From Erysipelotrichaceae bacterium (GTDB lineage Bacteria > Bacillota_I > Bacilli_A > Erysipelotrichales > Erysipelotrichaceae): a stretch of 64,000 nt of DNA. The notes beneath the pieces were generated by a model. The model had not been told where the DNA came from and searched no databases. It worked only from the letters and a program-made list of their open reading frames with translations. Below are positions 52,483-62,367 of the stretch, one piece after another (within the stretch, counting starts at the first letter, position 1; each line of letters begins with the position of its first letter). The position numbers were made by a program, and so were the translations under genes. The stretch spans positions 1 to 64,000 of the forward strand of contig JAISTR010000012.1 of NCBI GenBank assembly GCA_031272515.1, in the 5' to 3' direction.

Positions 52483-52995
52483 CTAGCGCACTTCTTCGCG
52501 CTTGAGTCCGCGCAAGGCCGCGATTTGATCCACGGTCTTCAGCTCGCCAAGCGCGGTGAACGTCGCCCGCACCATGTTGACCGGTGTCCGGCTGCCCAGG
52601 CATTTCGAGAGTACATCGGTTACCCCGGCCAATTCCAGCACGGCCCGTACCGGACCGCCGGCAATGACCCCGGTTCCTTCGCTCGCCGGACGCAACAGCA
52701 CCCGGCCGGCTCCGTACTTCCCGATGATTTCATGGGGAATGGTGCCGCCATTGACGATGGGGACGCGGCGCAGATTCTTCTTCGCATCCTCCACGCCCTT
52801 CTTGATGGCGTCGGGAACTTCATTGGCCTTGCCGGTTCCAAAACCGACGCGGCCCTTCTTATCGCCGATGACCACCAGCGCCGCAAAGCGGAAACGCCGT
52901 CCGCCCTTGACCACCTTGGTCACGCGGTTGATGGTGACAACGCGTTCTTCAAATTCTTTTTCTTCTCGGTTATTTCTTCTTGGTTTTCTGTCCAT
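52483..52995 (-). CDS. rpsE: 30S ribosomal protein S5
   Basis: 170 residues: double-stranded RNA-binding N domain ([28 protein letters not shown]) and the S5 C domain ([25 protein letters not shown]). Standard fidelity protein. SD GGAGG. Confidence 0.97.
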   Translation of the reverse strand: MDRKPRRNNREEKEFEERVVTINRVTKVVKGGRRFRFAALVVIGDKKGRVGFGTGKANEVPDAIKKGVEDAKKNLRRVPIVNGGTIPHEIIGKYGAGRVLLRPASEGTGVIAGGPVRAVLELAGVTDVLSKCLGSRTPVNMVRATFTALGELKTVDQIAALRGLKREEVR

Positions 52996-53005
52996 GAGTG
53001 CCCTC

Positions 53006-53362
53006 CTAGAACTTCAGTCCGGCTTCTCTGGCAGCCTCTGCCAGGGCCTGGACGCGCCCGTGATACACATAGCCGCCGCGGTCGAAGACCACTTCGGAGA
53101 TCTTCGCCTTGACCGCCTTCTTGGCCAGCTCGCTGCCGACCTTCTTGGCTGCCTCGATGTTGCCGCCCTTTTCCAGTTTCAAGGAAAGGCTGCTGGCAGA
53201 CACCAGGGTCACACCCTTGGTATCATCAATAATTTGGGCACTGATATGCGCATTGGAACGGAATACATTGAGACGCGGGCGGGAAGGTGTGCCACTGATT
53301 TTTTTGCGCACCCGCAGATGCCGGCGCAGTCTCGCTTGATTTTTGGAAACAATTTTTGCCAT
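53006..53362 (-). CDS. rplR: 50S ribosomal protein L18
   Basis: 118 residues, 5S rRNA-binding protein; basic start ([21 protein letters not shown]) and the usual end [26 protein letters not shown]-type sequence. Standard position. Confidence 0.97.
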   Translation of the reverse strand: MAKIVSKNQARLRRHLRVRKKISGTPSRPRLNVFRSNAHISAQIIDDTKGVTLVSASSLSLKLEKGGNIEAAKKVGSELAKKAVKAKISEVVFDRGGYVYHGRVQALAEAAREAGLKF

Positions 53363-53376
53363 GTGGGTTCTCCTTC

Positions 53377-53922
53377 CTATTTCTTGGCAGCCGTCTTGCC
53401 TTCTTTGCGGCGGACGTGCTCCCCTTTATAACGAATGCCCTTGCCTTTGTAGGGTTCCGGTTTGCGGACCGCGCGGATGTTGCTGGCCCATTCCCCGACC
53501 CGCTGCTTGTCGATGCCGGAGACCTTGATTTCCGTCGGCTGCGGGCACTCCACCGTAATCCCGTTTTCCACGGTGAATTCGACGGGGTGCGAATAGCCGA
53601 TGTTGATCGTCAGTTTCTGGCCGCTGACCGCTGCCCGGTATCCGATACCGACCAGCTCCAGGGTCTTGGCAAAGCCTTCCGAAACCCCAACGATCATGTT
53701 GTTGAGCAGCGCCCGGGTGGTCCCGTGGAGCTGCTTGATGTGTTTTTCCTCACTGGGACGGGCGACGGTGATGACGCCGTCCTTGTTGGTAATGCTCAAA
53801 GCCGGGTGGAAGGTCCGGCTGAGCGAACCTTTGGGTCCTTTGACCGTCACCTCATTGCCGCTTTGGATGTCTACCGACACCCCATCCGGAATGGTAATCG
53901 CTTTATTTCCGATACGTGACAT
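53377..53922 (-). CDS. rplF: 50S ribosomal protein L6
   Basis: 181 residues with two repeated alpha/beta domains ([18 protein letters not shown]; then [19 protein letters not shown]). C-terminal [14 protein letters not shown] is typical. Standard. Confidence 0.97.
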   Translation of the reverse strand: MSRIGNKAITIPDGVSVDIQSGNEVTVKGPKGSLSRTFHPALSITNKDGVITVARPSEEKHIKQLHGTTRALLNNMIVGVSEGFAKTLELVGIGYRAAVSGQKLTINIGYSHPVEFTVENGITVECPQPTEIKVSGIDKQRVGEWASNIRAVRKPEPYKGKGIRYKGEHVRRKEGKTAAKK

Positions 53923-53937
53923 GGTTTTTCCTTTCTG

Positions 53938-54333
53938 CTACCACACGTAGGCCAGCACTTCGCCGCCCACATGCTTGGCCCGCGCCTGCTTGTCGGTCAG
54001 TAAGCCCTGCGACGTGGAGATAATCGCCACGCCCAGGCCGTTGAGCACGCGCGGAATGTTGTTGACCGGTGCGTAGACACGCAGACCGGGTTTGGACATG
54101 CGCTTGAGGCCGGAGATGATCTTCTCCTTGTTTTCCCCATAACGCAGAACAATCGTGATGGTTTTCTTGGTATCCCCGGATACGACGTAGTCGGAGATGT
54201 ACCCTTCCTGTTTCAGGATGCGGGCAATTTCAATTTTGATTTTGGAGGAAGGAACTTCCACAAAATCATGTTTTGCCTGCACACCGTTGCGGATTCTCGT
54301 AAGCATATCCGCAATGGGATCTGTCATATTCAT
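53938..54333 (-). CDS. rpsH: 30S ribosomal protein S8
   Basis: 131 residues ([24 protein letters not shown]; end [26 protein letters not shown]). The ATG at 54333 follows AAAGGAGGAACGACAC; a reading from further upstream would cross into rpsN. Confidence 0.97.
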   Translation of the reverse strand: MNMTDPIADMLTRIRNGVQAKHDFVEVPSSKIKIEIARILKQEGYISDYVVSGDTKKTITIVLRYGENKEKIISGLKRMSKPGLRVYAPVNNIPRVLNGLGVAIISTSQGLLTDKQARAKHVGGEVLAYVW

Positions 54334-54347
54334 GTGTCGTTCCTCCT

Positions 54348-54533
54348 TTACCAGCTGGCCTTCTTGACACCCGGAATCTGACCCTTGTAGGCCAGTTCCC
54401 GGAAGCAGATACGGCACAGTTTATACTTGCGCAATACGGAATGCGGCCGGCCGCAGCGTTCGCAGCGCGTGTATTCGCGCACCTTGAACTTCTGAGGACG
54501 CTGTTGCTTGTTGATCATTGATGTTTTTGCCAC
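54348..54533 (-). CDS. rpsN: 30S ribosomal protein S14, zinc (short) type
   Basis: 61 residues with CERC and CRIC zinc ligands (residues about 24-43), the short Gram-positive form. Standard position between rplE and rpsH. Confidence 0.97.
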   Translation of the reverse strand: MAKTSMINKQQRPQKFKVREYTRCERCGRPHSVLRKYKLCRICFRELAYKGQIPGVKKASW

Positions 54534-54544
54534 AATCGCGCCTC

Positions 54545-55087
54545 CTATCTCTTGGTGAAGGGCATACCCATATATTGCAGCAGGGCCCTTCCCTCTTCAT
54601 CGTTTTTGGCTGTAGTCACAATGACGATATCCATGCCCCGGACCTTGTTTACCTTGTCGTAATTCACTTCCGGGAAAATAATCTGCTCGCGCACACCCAG
54701 GGTGTAGTTGCCCCGGCCGTCAAAGGCATTGGAGCTCACGCCCCGGAAGTCTCTGACCCGCGGCAGCGCAATGTTCATCAGTTTATCGAGGAACTGATAC
54801 ATGCGGATACCCCGCAGGGTGACCTTGCAGCCGATGGACATGCCTTCGCGCAGCTTGAAGTTCGCGATGGACTTTTTGGCCTTGGTGATTACCGGCTTCT
54901 GACCCGACAGTACCGTCAGTTCATCGACCGCTTCCTCCAAAGCCTTGGGGTTGGCAATCGCGTCGCCCACACCCATATTCACGACGATTTTCTCGACTTT
55001 CGGTGCCTGCATGACGGAGGTGTAGGAGAATTGCTTCACCAGCGCCGGCAGGACTTCTTTTTGATATTTTTCTACCAGTCTGTTCAT
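54545..55087 (-). CDS. rplE: 50S ribosomal protein L5
   Basis: 180 residues, 5S rRNA-binding ([34 protein letters not shown]; end [20 protein letters not shown]). Standard length and place. Confidence 0.97.
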   Translation of the reverse strand: MNRLVEKYQKEVLPALVKQFSYTSVMQAPKVEKIVVNMGVGDAIANPKALEEAVDELTVLSGQKPVITKAKKSIANFKLREGMSIGCKVTLRGIRMYQFLDKLMNIALPRVRDFRGVSSNAFDGRGNYTLGVREQIIFPEVNYDKVNKVRGMDIVIVTTAKNDEEGRALLQYMGMPFTKR

Positions 55088-55095
55088 AGACCCTC

Positions 55096-55404
55096 CTATT
55101 TCACCACAGCTCCGGTCTGCTTGTAGATCCGGACCTTCTTGCCTTTCTCTTGCTTGTAACCAATCCTGCTGGCCTTTTTCGCCTTGCTGTCATAAGCCAG
55201 GACGTTGGAGGCGTTGATTGGTGCTTCTTTTTCAGTTTTGCCCCCGTCAGGATTTGCCTGGGTGGGCTTGAGGTGCTTGGTCTGCAGATTGACACCTTCC
55301 ACAACAACCTGGTTCTTCTCCGGGATTACCTTGAGAATTTCCCCGATTGTGCCTCTCTGGCTGCCACTGATGACCTGCACTTTATCTCCTTTTTTCAGTT
55401 TCAC
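55096..55404 (-). CDS. rplX: 50S ribosomal protein L24
   Basis: 102 residues with KOW motif [22 protein letters not shown] at the N-terminus. Assembly initiator of the 50S. Standard. Confidence 0.97.
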   Translation of the reverse strand: MKLKKGDKVQVISGSQRGTIGEILKVIPEKNQVVVEGVNLQTKHLKPTQANPDGGKTEKEAPINASNVLAYDSKAKKASRIGYKQEKGKKVRIYKQTGAVVK

Positions 55405-55413
55405 ACTTGCCTC

Positions 55414-55782
55414 CTATAGAACCTCGGGTGCCAGGGAGACAATCTTCATAAAGTCCCTGTCCCGCAGTTCACGTGCCACCGGCCCGAAAATCCGGGTACC
55501 CCGGGGCGTATTGTCTTCCTTGATCAGTACAACCGCATTGTCATCGAAGCGGATGTAGGAACCGTTGTCTCTGCGGATTCCCTTCTTGGTACGCACGATG
55601 ACGCCTTTGACGACTTCGCCCTTCTTGACGCCGCCGCCCGGTGTTGCCACCTTGACTGTGCAGACTACGATGTCGCCGATGTTGGAGGTCTTGCGCCGGG
55701 AGCCGCCCAAACAGCGGATGACCAGCACTTCCTTGGCACCGGAGTTATCTGCTACACGACATCTGGTTTCATTTTGAATCAT
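55414..55782 (-). CDS. rplN: 50S ribosomal protein L14
   Basis: 122 residues ([40 protein letters not shown]). Standard, intersubunit side of the 50S. Confidence 0.97.
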   Translation of the reverse strand: MIQNETRCRVADNSGAKEVLVIRCLGGSRRKTSNIGDIVVCTVKVATPGGGVKKGEVVKGVIVRTKKGIRRDNGSYIRFDDNAVVLIKEDNTPRGTRIFGPVARELRDRDFMKIVSLAPEVL

Positions 55783-55802
55783 GTTCGTTTTCCTCCTTTG
55801 CC

Positions 55803-56063
55803 TTATACGACGACAGCTTTTTCAATGACCTTGACCAGACGGAAGCGCTTGGTTGCCGACAGCGGTCTGGTTTCCATAATTTCCACCAGATCGTTGATCT
55901 TCGCCTCGTTGCTTTCATCATGGGCGGTCAGTTTCTTGGAATACTTGACTTGCTTGCCATAGAGCGGATGACGGCGGGAAGTGGAGATTTCCACGATGAT
56001 GGTCTTGTCGCTTTTATCGGAGACGACCCGGCCGCGATATACTCTGCGTGCATTTCTTTCCAT
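55803..56063 (-). CDS. rpsQ: 30S ribosomal protein S17
   Basis: 86 residues from the ATG 56063 ([20 protein letters not shown]; end [20 protein letters not shown]). A GTG fifteen bases upstream falls in the ribosome site GTGAGGG and is not used. rpmC ends 11 bases upstream. Confidence 0.96.
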   Translation of the reverse strand: MERNARRVYRGRVVSDKSDKTIIVEISTSRRHPLYGKQVKYSKKLTAHDESNEAKINDLVEIMETRPLSATKRFRLVKVIEKAVVV

Positions 56064-56074
56064 AGATCTTACCC

Positions 56075-56275
56075 TCACTTCCCTTGCGCTTTACGCTCTG
56101 ACAATACCGTCAGAATCCGCGCGATGGTCTTGTTGACCTGTTTGATGCGAGCGGTGTTGGTCAATTGGCCGGTTGAGGCTGAGAAGCGCAGATTGAAGCG
56201 TTCCGCCGTCAGTGAACCGATATCCTTTTGTAATTCCTCATCGCTCTTGGCTCTGATTTCGTTGATTTTAATCAT
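56075..56275 (-). CDS. rpmC: 50S ribosomal protein L29
   Basis: 66 residues, two-helix protein at the exit tunnel ([36 protein letters not shown]). Overlaps rplP by 4 bases. Confidence 0.97.
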   Translation of the reverse strand: MIKINEIRAKSDEELQKDIGSLTAERFNLRFSASTGQLTNTARIKQVNKTIARILTVLSERKAQGK

Positions 56276-56691
56276 GCGTTTTCCTCCCCTTTGCGGACAA
56301 AGCGGGTGTGTACCGGCAGCTTATGGCCGGCCAGGCGGAACGCTTCCTTGGCGATTTCTTCATCGACACCGCCGATTTCAAAGAGTACCCGGCCCGGTTT
56401 CACAACGGCGACCCAGCCTTCCGGAGCGCCTTTCCCGGATCCCATCCGGACTTCCAAGGGCTTCTTGGTGGTTGCCAGATGGGGGAAGATCTTAATCCAG
56501 ACACTGCCGCCCCGCTTCATGTAACGCGTCATGGCGACCCGTGCTGCTTCGATCTGACGATTGCTGACGTATCCGCCGCTCTCCGCTACCAGTCCGTATT
56601 CGCCAAAGGCGACATCACGGCCGGCCTTGGTCTTGCCTTCATAGGGGACCAAATGCGGACGGCGGTACTTGGTTCTGTTGGGCATCAACAT
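56272..56691 (-). CDS. rplP: 50S ribosomal protein L16
   Basis: 139 residues ([42 protein letters not shown]). GGAGG lies 10 bases upstream of the first ATG (56691); a second ATG is two codons later. Standard. Confidence 0.97.
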   Translation of the reverse strand: MLMPNRTKYRRPHLVPYEGKTKAGRDVAFGEYGLVAESGGYVSNRQIEAARVAMTRYMKRGGSVWIKIFPHLATTKKPLEVRMGSGKGAPEGWVAVVKPGRVLFEIGGVDEEIAKEAFRLAGHKLPVHTRFVRKGEENA

Positions 56692-56693
56692 AA

Positions 56694-57566
56694 CTATTCT
56701 GCCTCCTTGACGACCGGTGCCGGTGCCGGGGCTGCATTGCTGGCGGCACTTGCCGGCGCTGTTGATGCAGCCGGTGCTGCTGATGCAGCCGGTGCCGGGG
56801 CACTGCTTTGTCCCTGGGCATTGCGGTTGTCGCGGTTGCCGCGACGGTCGTCTCTTCTGTTATCCCGGCGATTGCCGCGATCCCGGCGGTCGTTGCGGTT
56901 GGTACCCTTGGGGGCTTCCGGTTCGACCACCATGTTACCCGGCTTCACCTCACCGCGGCAGATCCAGACTTTGACACCCAGTCTGCCATAGGTGGTATGG
57001 GCTTCATATTTGGCATAATCCACATCGGCACGCAGGGTATGAAGCGGGACAACCCCTTCCGCATAGCCTTCGGTACGGGCGATATCATTGCCGCCCAGAC
57101 GTCCGGAGACTGCGGTCTTCACACCTTTGGCACCAGCCCGCATCACGCGCTGAATCGCACGCTTCTGCGCGGTCCGAAAGGACGCCCTCTGTTCCAGTTG
57201 CTCCGCAATGCTGCGGGCAACCAGCAGGGCATCCAAATCCGGGTTCGCCACTTCGACGACCTTGATATGGACCTGCTTGCCGTTGGAGATTTTTTCCAGT
57301 TCCTTTTTGATTTTTTCCACGGTTTCCCCGCTGGTGCCAATGACGACACCCGGCCGGGAGCAGCGGATGATGACTTCCACGCGATTCTTCGAGCGTTCAA
57401 TTTCCACCCGGGCGATGAAGGCATCCTTGAGTGCCTTGTTGAGGTAGTTGCGGATCTTGCCGTCTTCCTGCAACAGTACACCGAAATCCTTTTCCGCAAA
57501 CCAGCGCGATTCCCAATCGCGAATCACACCGATCCGCATTCCGATCGGACTAACTTTTTGACCCAT
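56694..57566 (-). CDS. rpsC: 30S ribosomal protein S3 with Arg/Asn/Asp and Ala/Pro-rich tail
   Basis: 290 residues against about 215-220 usual. Core is standard: [22 protein letters not shown] domain with [17 protein letters not shown] near 75, and [13 protein letters not shown] near 195-205. From residue about 221 a tail follows: [18 protein letters not shown]-type repeats to about 248, then a run of Ala, Pro and Ser and a final VVKEAE. The reading frame is clean, and the tail ends with GGAGG for rplP. S3 forms part of the mRNA entry channel with helicase function, so a basic disordered tail would sit near incoming mRNA. Confidence 0.95.
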   Translation of the reverse strand: MGQKVSPIGMRIGVIRDWESRWFAEKDFGVLLQEDGKIRNYLNKALKDAFIARVEIERSKNRVEVIIRCSRPGVVIGTSGETVEKIKKELEKISNGKQVHIKVVEVANPDLDALLVARSIAEQLEQRASFRTAQKRAIQRVMRAGAKGVKTAVSGRLGGNDIARTEGYAEGVVPLHTLRADVDYAKYEAHTTYGRLGVKVWICRGEVKPGNMVVEPEAPKGTNRNDRRDRGNRRDNRRDDRRGNRDNRNAQGQSSAPAPAASAAPAASTAPASAASNAAPAPAPVVKEAE

Positions 57567-57579
57567 TGTCTCTCACCTC

Positions 57580-57912
57580 CTAGCGTTCCGCCACGATAAA
57601 TGTTACGTGGCTGGTACGTTTTGCGATCGGATGCGCATTGCCTTTTCCAGCCGGCATATAGCGTTTGAGGACGACGCCCTCATTGGCATAGCAGGCCTTG
57701 ACATACAGCAGTTCCTCATTCAACTGGTGATTTTTCACCGCGTTGGCGATCGCTGAGTTGAGGACTTTGGCGGCTACGGAAGCCGCATAGTTCGGGGTGA
57801 ATTTCAAGATAGCCTTGGCTTCTTCGATGTCCTTGCCGCGCACCAGGTCCAGCACCAGTCTGGCCTTCCGGGGCGAGACCCGGACCGTTTTTGCAGTTGC
57901 TTTAACGTCCAT
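57580..57912 (-). CDS. rplV: 50S ribosomal protein L22
   Basis: 110 residues (DVKATAKTVRVSPRKARLVLDLVRG; KGNAHPIAKRTSHVTFIVAER) with the tunnel loop. ATG 57912 lies 4 bases after the rpsS stop; a start 22 codons upstream would overlap rpsS. Confidence 0.97.
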   Translation of the reverse strand: MDVKATAKTVRVSPRKARLVLDLVRGKDIEEAKAILKFTPNYAASVAAKVLNSAIANAVKNHQLNEELLYVKACYANEGVVLKRYMPAGKGNAHPIAKRTSHVTFIVAER

Positions 57913-57916
57913 GAAA

Positions 57917-58189
57917 TTAACCTGCTTTCTTGTCGTCGGATCCGTGTCCGCCGAACTTTCTGGTCGGTACAAATTCACCCAGTTTGTGTCCTACCATATC
58001 TTCCGTCACATAGACGGGAACATGCTCCTTACCGTTGTACACCGCGAAGGTGTGTTCGACAAACTGGGGAAAGATTGTCGAACGACGGGACCAGGTCTTG
58101 ATGACTTCCTTACGACCCGAAGCCATCGCTTCTACTTTTTTCATCAGGTGCGCATCGCAGAAGGCACCCTTTTTTAAACTACGGCTCAT
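57917..58189 (-). CDS. rpsS: 30S ribosomal protein S19
   Basis: 90 residues ([45 protein letters not shown]). Standard. Confidence 0.97.
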   Translation of the reverse strand: MSRSLKKGAFCDAHLMKKVEAMASGRKEVIKTWSRRSTIFPQFVEHTFAVYNGKEHVPVYVTEDMVGHKLGEFVPTRKFGGHGSDDKKAG

Positions 58190-58203
58190 CGTTTTCTCCT
58201 TTC

Positions 58204-59037
58204 CTACTTGCTGCCGGCACGCCGCACGATTAAGCGGTTGCTCGCATTTTTCTTCTTGCGGGTCTTGACACCCATTGCTTTCTTGCCCCAGGGTGTCATC
58301 GGGGACTTGCGGCCAATCGGGGTCCGGCCCTCACCACCGCCATGGGGGTGGTCCACCGGGTTCATCGCGGAACCGCGGACGGTCGGACGCTCACCCATCC
58401 AGCGGGTGCGTCCGGCTTTGCCGATGCTGATCAGGCTGTGGTCTTCATTGCCGACCTCGCCGATCGTCGCCCGGCAGTTCGCCAGGATTCTGCGGACTTC
58501 ACCAGACTGTAAGCGCACCGTCACATACTTGCCTTCCTGACCCAGGATCTGGGCACTGACGCCAGCCGCTCTGGCCAGCTGTCCGCCCTTGCCGGGTTTC
58601 AGTTCGACGTTGTGGATGACGGTACCCTCTGGCATGTGTCCCATTTCCAGGGAGTTGCCGACAATGATGTCGGCATCCGGTCCGGAAGCCAGTTTTTGGC
58701 CTACCTTAATGCCTTTGGGCGCCAGGATGTAGCGCTTCTCCCCATCCGCATATACCAGCAAGGCAATGTTGGCGCTGCGGTTGGGATCGTATTCAATCGT
58801 CGCCACCTTCGCGGGGACCCCGTCCTTATCGCGCTTGAAGTCTATGATGCGATACTGACGCTTGTGTCCACCGCCGATATGGCGGGTGGTAATTCTACCA
58901 GTGTTGTTGCGGCCGCCGGTCTTGGACAGGCTGGCCGTCAGGGAGCGTTCGGGCTTGGATGCGGTGATGTCACCGTTGTCCAGGGTCGTCATGCCCCGCC
59001 GGCCGTTGGAGGTCGGCTTGTAATACTTGATCGCCAT
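58204..59037 (-). CDS. rplB: 50S ribosomal protein L2
   Basis: 277 residues. [22 protein letters not shown] at the start and the peptidyl-transferase-near loop [21 protein letters not shown] near 225, with the conserved histidine. A 64-base gap separates it from rplW, the longest gap in this operon half; I see only its ribosome site there. Confidence 0.97.
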   Translation of the reverse strand: MAIKYYKPTSNGRRGMTTLDNGDITASKPERSLTASLSKTGGRNNTGRITTRHIGGGHKRQYRIIDFKRDKDGVPAKVATIEYDPNRSANIALLVYADGEKRYILAPKGIKVGQKLASGPDADIIVGNSLEMGHMPEGTVIHNVELKPGKGGQLARAAGVSAQILGQEGKYVTVRLQSGEVRRILANCRATIGEVGNEDHSLISIGKAGRTRWMGERPTVRGSAMNPVDHPHGGGEGRTPIGRKSPMTPWGKKAMGVKTRKKKNASNRLIVRRAGSK

Positions 59038-59101
59038 GGATCGTTCCTCTCTTTCGCAAATTGTCCGGAAATAGCGTGATCTTCCGATAGTTTATCAATG
59101 T

Positions 59102-59392
59102 CTATCTTTCGGCGAAGACATCGATCTCGTAGCCTTCCTTCAGGGTTACCACTGCTTTGCGGATCGCCCTTGTCATTCCTTCATATTTGCCCATTCTCTT
59201 GGGCTTGGAATGTACATTGACTACATTGACTTTGGCGACCTTGACTTTGAACAGTTCCTCGACCGCCTGCCGGATTTCTACCTTGTTGGCTGTTCTTGCC
59301 ACTTCGAAGGTGACCGCTTTGGTCGCCGCGGTAATCCGGGTGGTTTTTTCCGTGATAATCGGACGGATAATTACAGATTCAGCCTTGCTCAT
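59102..59392 (-). CDS. rplW: 50S ribosomal protein L23
   Basis: 96 residues (IIRPIITEKTTRI; VRTANKVEIRQAVEELFKVKV), docking site for trigger factor and SRP. Overlaps rplD by 4 bases. Confidence 0.97.
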   Translation of the reverse strand: MSKAESVIIRPIITEKTTRITAATKAVTFEVARTANKVEIRQAVEELFKVKVAKVNVVNVHSKPKRMGKYEGMTRAIRKAVVTLKEGYEIDVFAER

Positions 59393-60021
59393 GCGAATAC
59401 CTCCCCTGCCAGTTTGGCAGCCGCTTCGGTCATCACCAGATGATCGGCGTTGAGGACATCGTAGACGTTCAGGCCTTCTACTGTCAGAATCAGCGCGTTT
59501 TCAATGTTGCGCAGTGACAGGAAGGCATTCTCCCAGTCCTCGTCACCGCAGACCACAAACAGCGCTTTGTTCTCCAGTTTCAGGTTCTTCATCATTTGTG
59601 CGAAGTCCTTGGTTTTGATGCTCTTGAAGGCGATGCTGTCCAATAACAGCGCAGCCTTGTCCTCGACCTTGGCCGAGAGCGCGGAGCGCAGTGCCAGCCG
59701 GCGAACCTTGCGGTTGAGGTGGTAGGCATAGCTGCGGGGAGTCGGTCCGAAGGGAACGCCGCCGCCGCGCCATTGGGTTGCCCGGGTCGAGCCTTGACGG
59801 GCCCTGCCGGTTCCCTTTTGACGCCAGGGCTTTCTCCCGCCGCCTTTGACTTCCCGGCGGTTTTTGACATCATGGGTCCCCTGCCGCATATTCGCCTGCT
59901 GCATGACTACAGCATCGAAGAGTACCTGCTTGTTGGGGGTGATGCCGAAGACGGCATCTGCGACACTGACGTCTTTGAGCTTTTCGCCGCTTTGGTTATA
60001 CAGAGACAGTTTCGTCGCCAT
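59389..60021 (-). CDS. rplD: 50S ribosomal protein L4
   Basis: 210 residues, with the tunnel loop PWRQKGTGRARQGSTRATQWRGGG-type sequence near 70. ATG 60021 with AAAGGAGG. The start lies inside the end of rplC (26-base overlap). Confidence 0.97.
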   Translation of the reverse strand: MATKLSLYNQSGEKLKDVSVADAVFGITPNKQVLFDAVVMQQANMRQGTHDVKNRREVKGGGRKPWRQKGTGRARQGSTRATQWRGGGVPFGPTPRSYAYHLNRKVRRLALRSALSAKVEDKAALLLDSIAFKSIKTKDFAQMMKNLKLENKALFVVCGDEDWENAFLSLRNIENALILTVEGLNVYDVLNADHLVMTEAAAKLAGEVFA

Positions 60022-60721
60022 TGTCCGCTTCCTCCTTTACTTCGACAACCGCCGGAGCCCGATCAATCAGCACCGCCGGTTTGGTGGTTTTGTTTTTCTT
60101 GACTGTGGTTTTGATGACCACTAAGCCGCGCTTGGGTCCCGGGACGTTTCCTTTTATAAGGATATAGTTGTCCGTGGTATCCACTTTGATGACTTCCAGG
60201 TTCTGGTTGGTGGTGGTGTACACCCCTTCGTGACCGGCCAACAGACGGCCCTTGTTGATGATGCCGTTGTTACGGCCAATGGTCGCCAGTGAACCCGGGC
60301 CCCGGTGGTGTCCGGAACCGTGGGATGCAGGTCCCAGGTGCTGGTTGTTTCTCTTCACCGCACCGCTGAAGCCCTTCCCTTTGGAAATGCCCGTCACATC
60401 TACCAGGTCGCCAGCCGCAAACAGGTCGGCTTTAATCTCTTGACCCGGTTCATAGGAGAACAGCTCATTGCCTCTGATCTCGCGTACGAATTTGCGGGCG
60501 GTGGTGCCAGCCTTTTGGGCATGGCCCTTCTGGGCTTTGTTGGCCCGGCTTTCCTTGATTTCCTCGTATCCCAGCTGAACGGCTTCATAGCCGTCATTTT
60601 CCAGGGTTTTCTTTTGCATGACCACATTGGGGTTGACTTCCACAACGGTGACCGGTATCAGTAAGCCGTCCGTGGAGAAAACCTGGGTCATACCCATCTT
60701 TCTTCCTAATAGTCCTTTCAT
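59996..60721 (-). CDS. rplC: 50S ribosomal protein L3 with short acidic C-terminal extension
   Basis: 241 residues; L3 is usually about 205-215. Core: KGLLGRKMGMTQVFSTDG, FSGAVKRNNQHLGPASHGSGHHRGPGSLATIG. After residue about 212 come 30 extra residues ending VEVKEEADNGDETVSV. The extension reads through the ribosome site and start codon of rplD, so the two genes overlap by 26 bases, with the ribosome site of rplD encoding part of the tail. Confidence 0.95.
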   Translation of the reverse strand: MKGLLGRKMGMTQVFSTDGLLIPVTVVEVNPNVVMQKKTLENDGYEAVQLGYEEIKESRANKAQKGHAQKAGTTARKFVREIRGNELFSYEPGQEIKADLFAAGDLVDVTGISKGKGFSGAVKRNNQHLGPASHGSGHHRGPGSLATIGRNNGIINKGRLLAGHEGVYTTTNQNLEVIKVDTTDNYILIKGNVPGPKRGLVVIKTTVKKNKTTKPAVLIDRAPAVVEVKEEADNGDETVSV

Positions 60722-60734
60722 GGTTCACACCTTC

Positions 60735-61046
60735 CTACAGTTTGATCTCGATGTCGACGCCGCTGGGCAATTCCAGCCGGCTGAGCGCATCGATGGTGTC
60801 CGCATTGGGACCAACGATTTCAATCAGGCGCTTGTGCGTTCTGATTTCGAATTGTTCACGGGAATCCTTGTATTTGTGGACTGCCCTTAATACCGTAATA
60901 ATCTGTTTCTCCGTCGGTAACGGTACCGGTCCGACGACTTTCTTGGCCCCATGCTCATTGGCGGAAGCAACGATTTTTTCCGCGGCGGCATCCAGGGCTC
61001 TGTGCTCATACGCTTTCAAGCGGATACGCACACTGTTTCTTGCCAT
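60735..61046 (-). CDS. rpsJ: 30S ribosomal protein S10
   Basis: 103 residues ([36 protein letters not shown] at the end), which also serves as NusE in antitermination. ATG 61046 follows GTGAGGATCTTC. First gene of the S10-spc-alpha cluster with about 29 genes. Confidence 0.97.
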   Translation of the reverse strand: MARNSVRIRLKAYEHRALDAAAEKIVASANEHGAKKVVGPVPLPTEKQIITVLRAVHKYKDSREQFEIRTHKRLIEIVGPNADTIDALSRLELPSGVDIEIKL

Positions 61047-61171
61047 GAAGATCCTCACTTTCTGTTTCTGCTCTTGGCAGACTGCTCCCTGTGAATTCCC
61101 TGACTTCTCACCCCTCATGACAACGCTTATGGGTGTGTCAGCAACCTCACATTTCTACGCAGTGCTTGTAT

Positions 61172-61200
61172 AGGATACAGGAAAATGAAAAGTTTTTCAA
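61172..61200 (-). promoter_or_regulatory. Promoter of the S10-spc-alpha operon
   Basis: TTGAAA (61195-61200), 17 bases with TG at the end, TATCCT (61172-61177). Start near 61165, leader about 120 bases before rpsJ. No clear terminator in the leader. Confidence 0.7.
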
Positions 61201-61327
61201 GTAAAACTTTGTGAAATTTTTATTAGAATTTTGTGTGAAGGTCTGCAACTGTCGCAAACCGACCCTGTTTATTTGGGATTATAAATACTCACAGCGTTAA
61301 AAACTGAAATAAATACCGTAATCTCCC

Positions 61328-61897
61328 CTATTCCTCCACCTCAAATACAACCCGGCATGGCAAGCCGCTGGTATGGATATAAGCCTGGGGAAAGGTATAG
61401 GCCATAAAGGGAATATTGGCAGGCACCTCTTTGAGGTTCACCAGATTCTCCACCACATAGACATCGCGGTCGGCACAGTCCTGGTCAGCCAAAGCGTGTT
61501 CCCCTCCGCGTCTGATTCCCGCAAAATCAATGCCAATCAGGGAAATCCGGTTTTCCAGCAAGCGGTCAATCAGCCATTGGGAAAGCTGGGGGTGCTGTTT
61601 GTGATACTCTTTGGATCGGTAGTCATAGCGTTCGCTGCGGCCGCTGTAAAAGACAATCATCATGTCCGGCTCAATCAGGCCCCAGTCCACATCACCCACA
61701 TCCACCGGCCGCGATTCACAGAATTCGCGCACATCAAAAAGCACGGCACGCCGCTTGACATAGTCCAAGGGAAACTGGCGGTCCATGATATCGAGGTGGG
61801 TTGCGAAGTGGCCGGACAGAACCTTCGGTTCCATTTTGGACACTTCCTCAATCAACTTCGGTGAGAACGGGTAGGTCACATCAATCAGTTTGCTCAT
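61328..61897 (-). CDS. Cyclase-family (PF04199-like) hydrolase
   Basis: 189 residues. The N-terminal region has SGHFATHLDIMDRQFPLDY in the place of the HxGTHxDxPxH metal motif of the cyclase/kynurenine formamidase family, and later RRGGEHALADQD, FAGIRRGG and a final AYTFPQAYIHTSGLPCRVV. The motif is not perfect (Phe-Ala for Gly-Thr), so metal binding may be altered. The substrate is unknown. Starts on the stop of the upstream gene (ATGA, 4-base overlap) and is last in this small cluster. Confidence 0.75.
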   Translation of the reverse strand: MSKLIDVTYPFSPKLIEEVSKMEPKVLSGHFATHLDIMDRQFPLDYVKRRAVLFDVREFCESRPVDVGDVDWGLIEPDMMIVFYSGRSERYDYRSKEYHKQHPQLSQWLIDRLLENRISLIGIDFAGIRRGGEHALADQDCADRDVYVVENLVNLKEVPANIPFMAYTFPQAYIHTSGLPCRVVFEVEE

Positions 61898-62367
61898 AGG
61901 TGTAAAAACTCCTCAATGACCTTTTCAAAGGCTTTGGTATTGGAAACAAAGGGTTTGGGGACAAAGGTCTTGGCTTTTTCTAAAGCTTCCCCCAGGGTTT
62001 CCGGCTCAGCCGCAATCAGATAGCCTTCTTCATCAAAGCGGGCCAGGATCTGTACCTGATGGTCGTTGGTGTGCTCGCCATACTGCTGGCGGCGCGCACA
62101 GGCAATCACTTTCTTGTGCGCCTTCAGACCGCTTAGGATGGAGCCGGCACCGGCGTGGGTTATCAGTAAGTCGGCGCGGTTTAATAAGGCCCCAAATTCA
62201 TCCTTGTCCAACAAATCAAAAATCTCCATCTTTTCATAGCGGTAAGGGGTCAGCCCGGCTTGAACCACGACTTTTTCCTGAATCAAGCCATTTTCGATGC
62301 ACGCCTTCACGCCATCCAACAAGCGCGAAAAAGGCTTGTCCTGGGTGCCCAGGGCGACCAGTATCAA
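61894..62367 (-). CDS. Alg13/EpsF-like catalytic subunit of a split glycosyltransferase
   Basis: 157 residues from a TTG at 62365-62367 that overlaps the TGA of the upstream gene (TTGA) and is preceded by GGGGGGTGGA. Starts ILVALGTQDKPFSRLLDGV and has the donor-site segment LLITHAGAGSILSGLKAHKKVIACARRQQYGEHTNDHQVQ, as in the Alg13/GT28 C-terminal domain. Together with the Alg14-like protein it should add a sugar from UDP donor to a lipid-linked precursor of a surface polysaccharide. A frame continuing upstream would overlap most of the partner gene and lacks sense there. Confidence 0.85.
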   Translation of the reverse strand: MILVALGTQDKPFSRLLDGVKACIENGLIQEKVVVQAGLTPYRYEKMEIFDLLDKDEFGALLNRADLLITHAGAGSILSGLKAHKKVIACARRQQYGEHTNDHQVQILARFDEEGYLIAAEPETLGEALEKAKTFVPKPFVSNTKAFEKVIEEFLHL

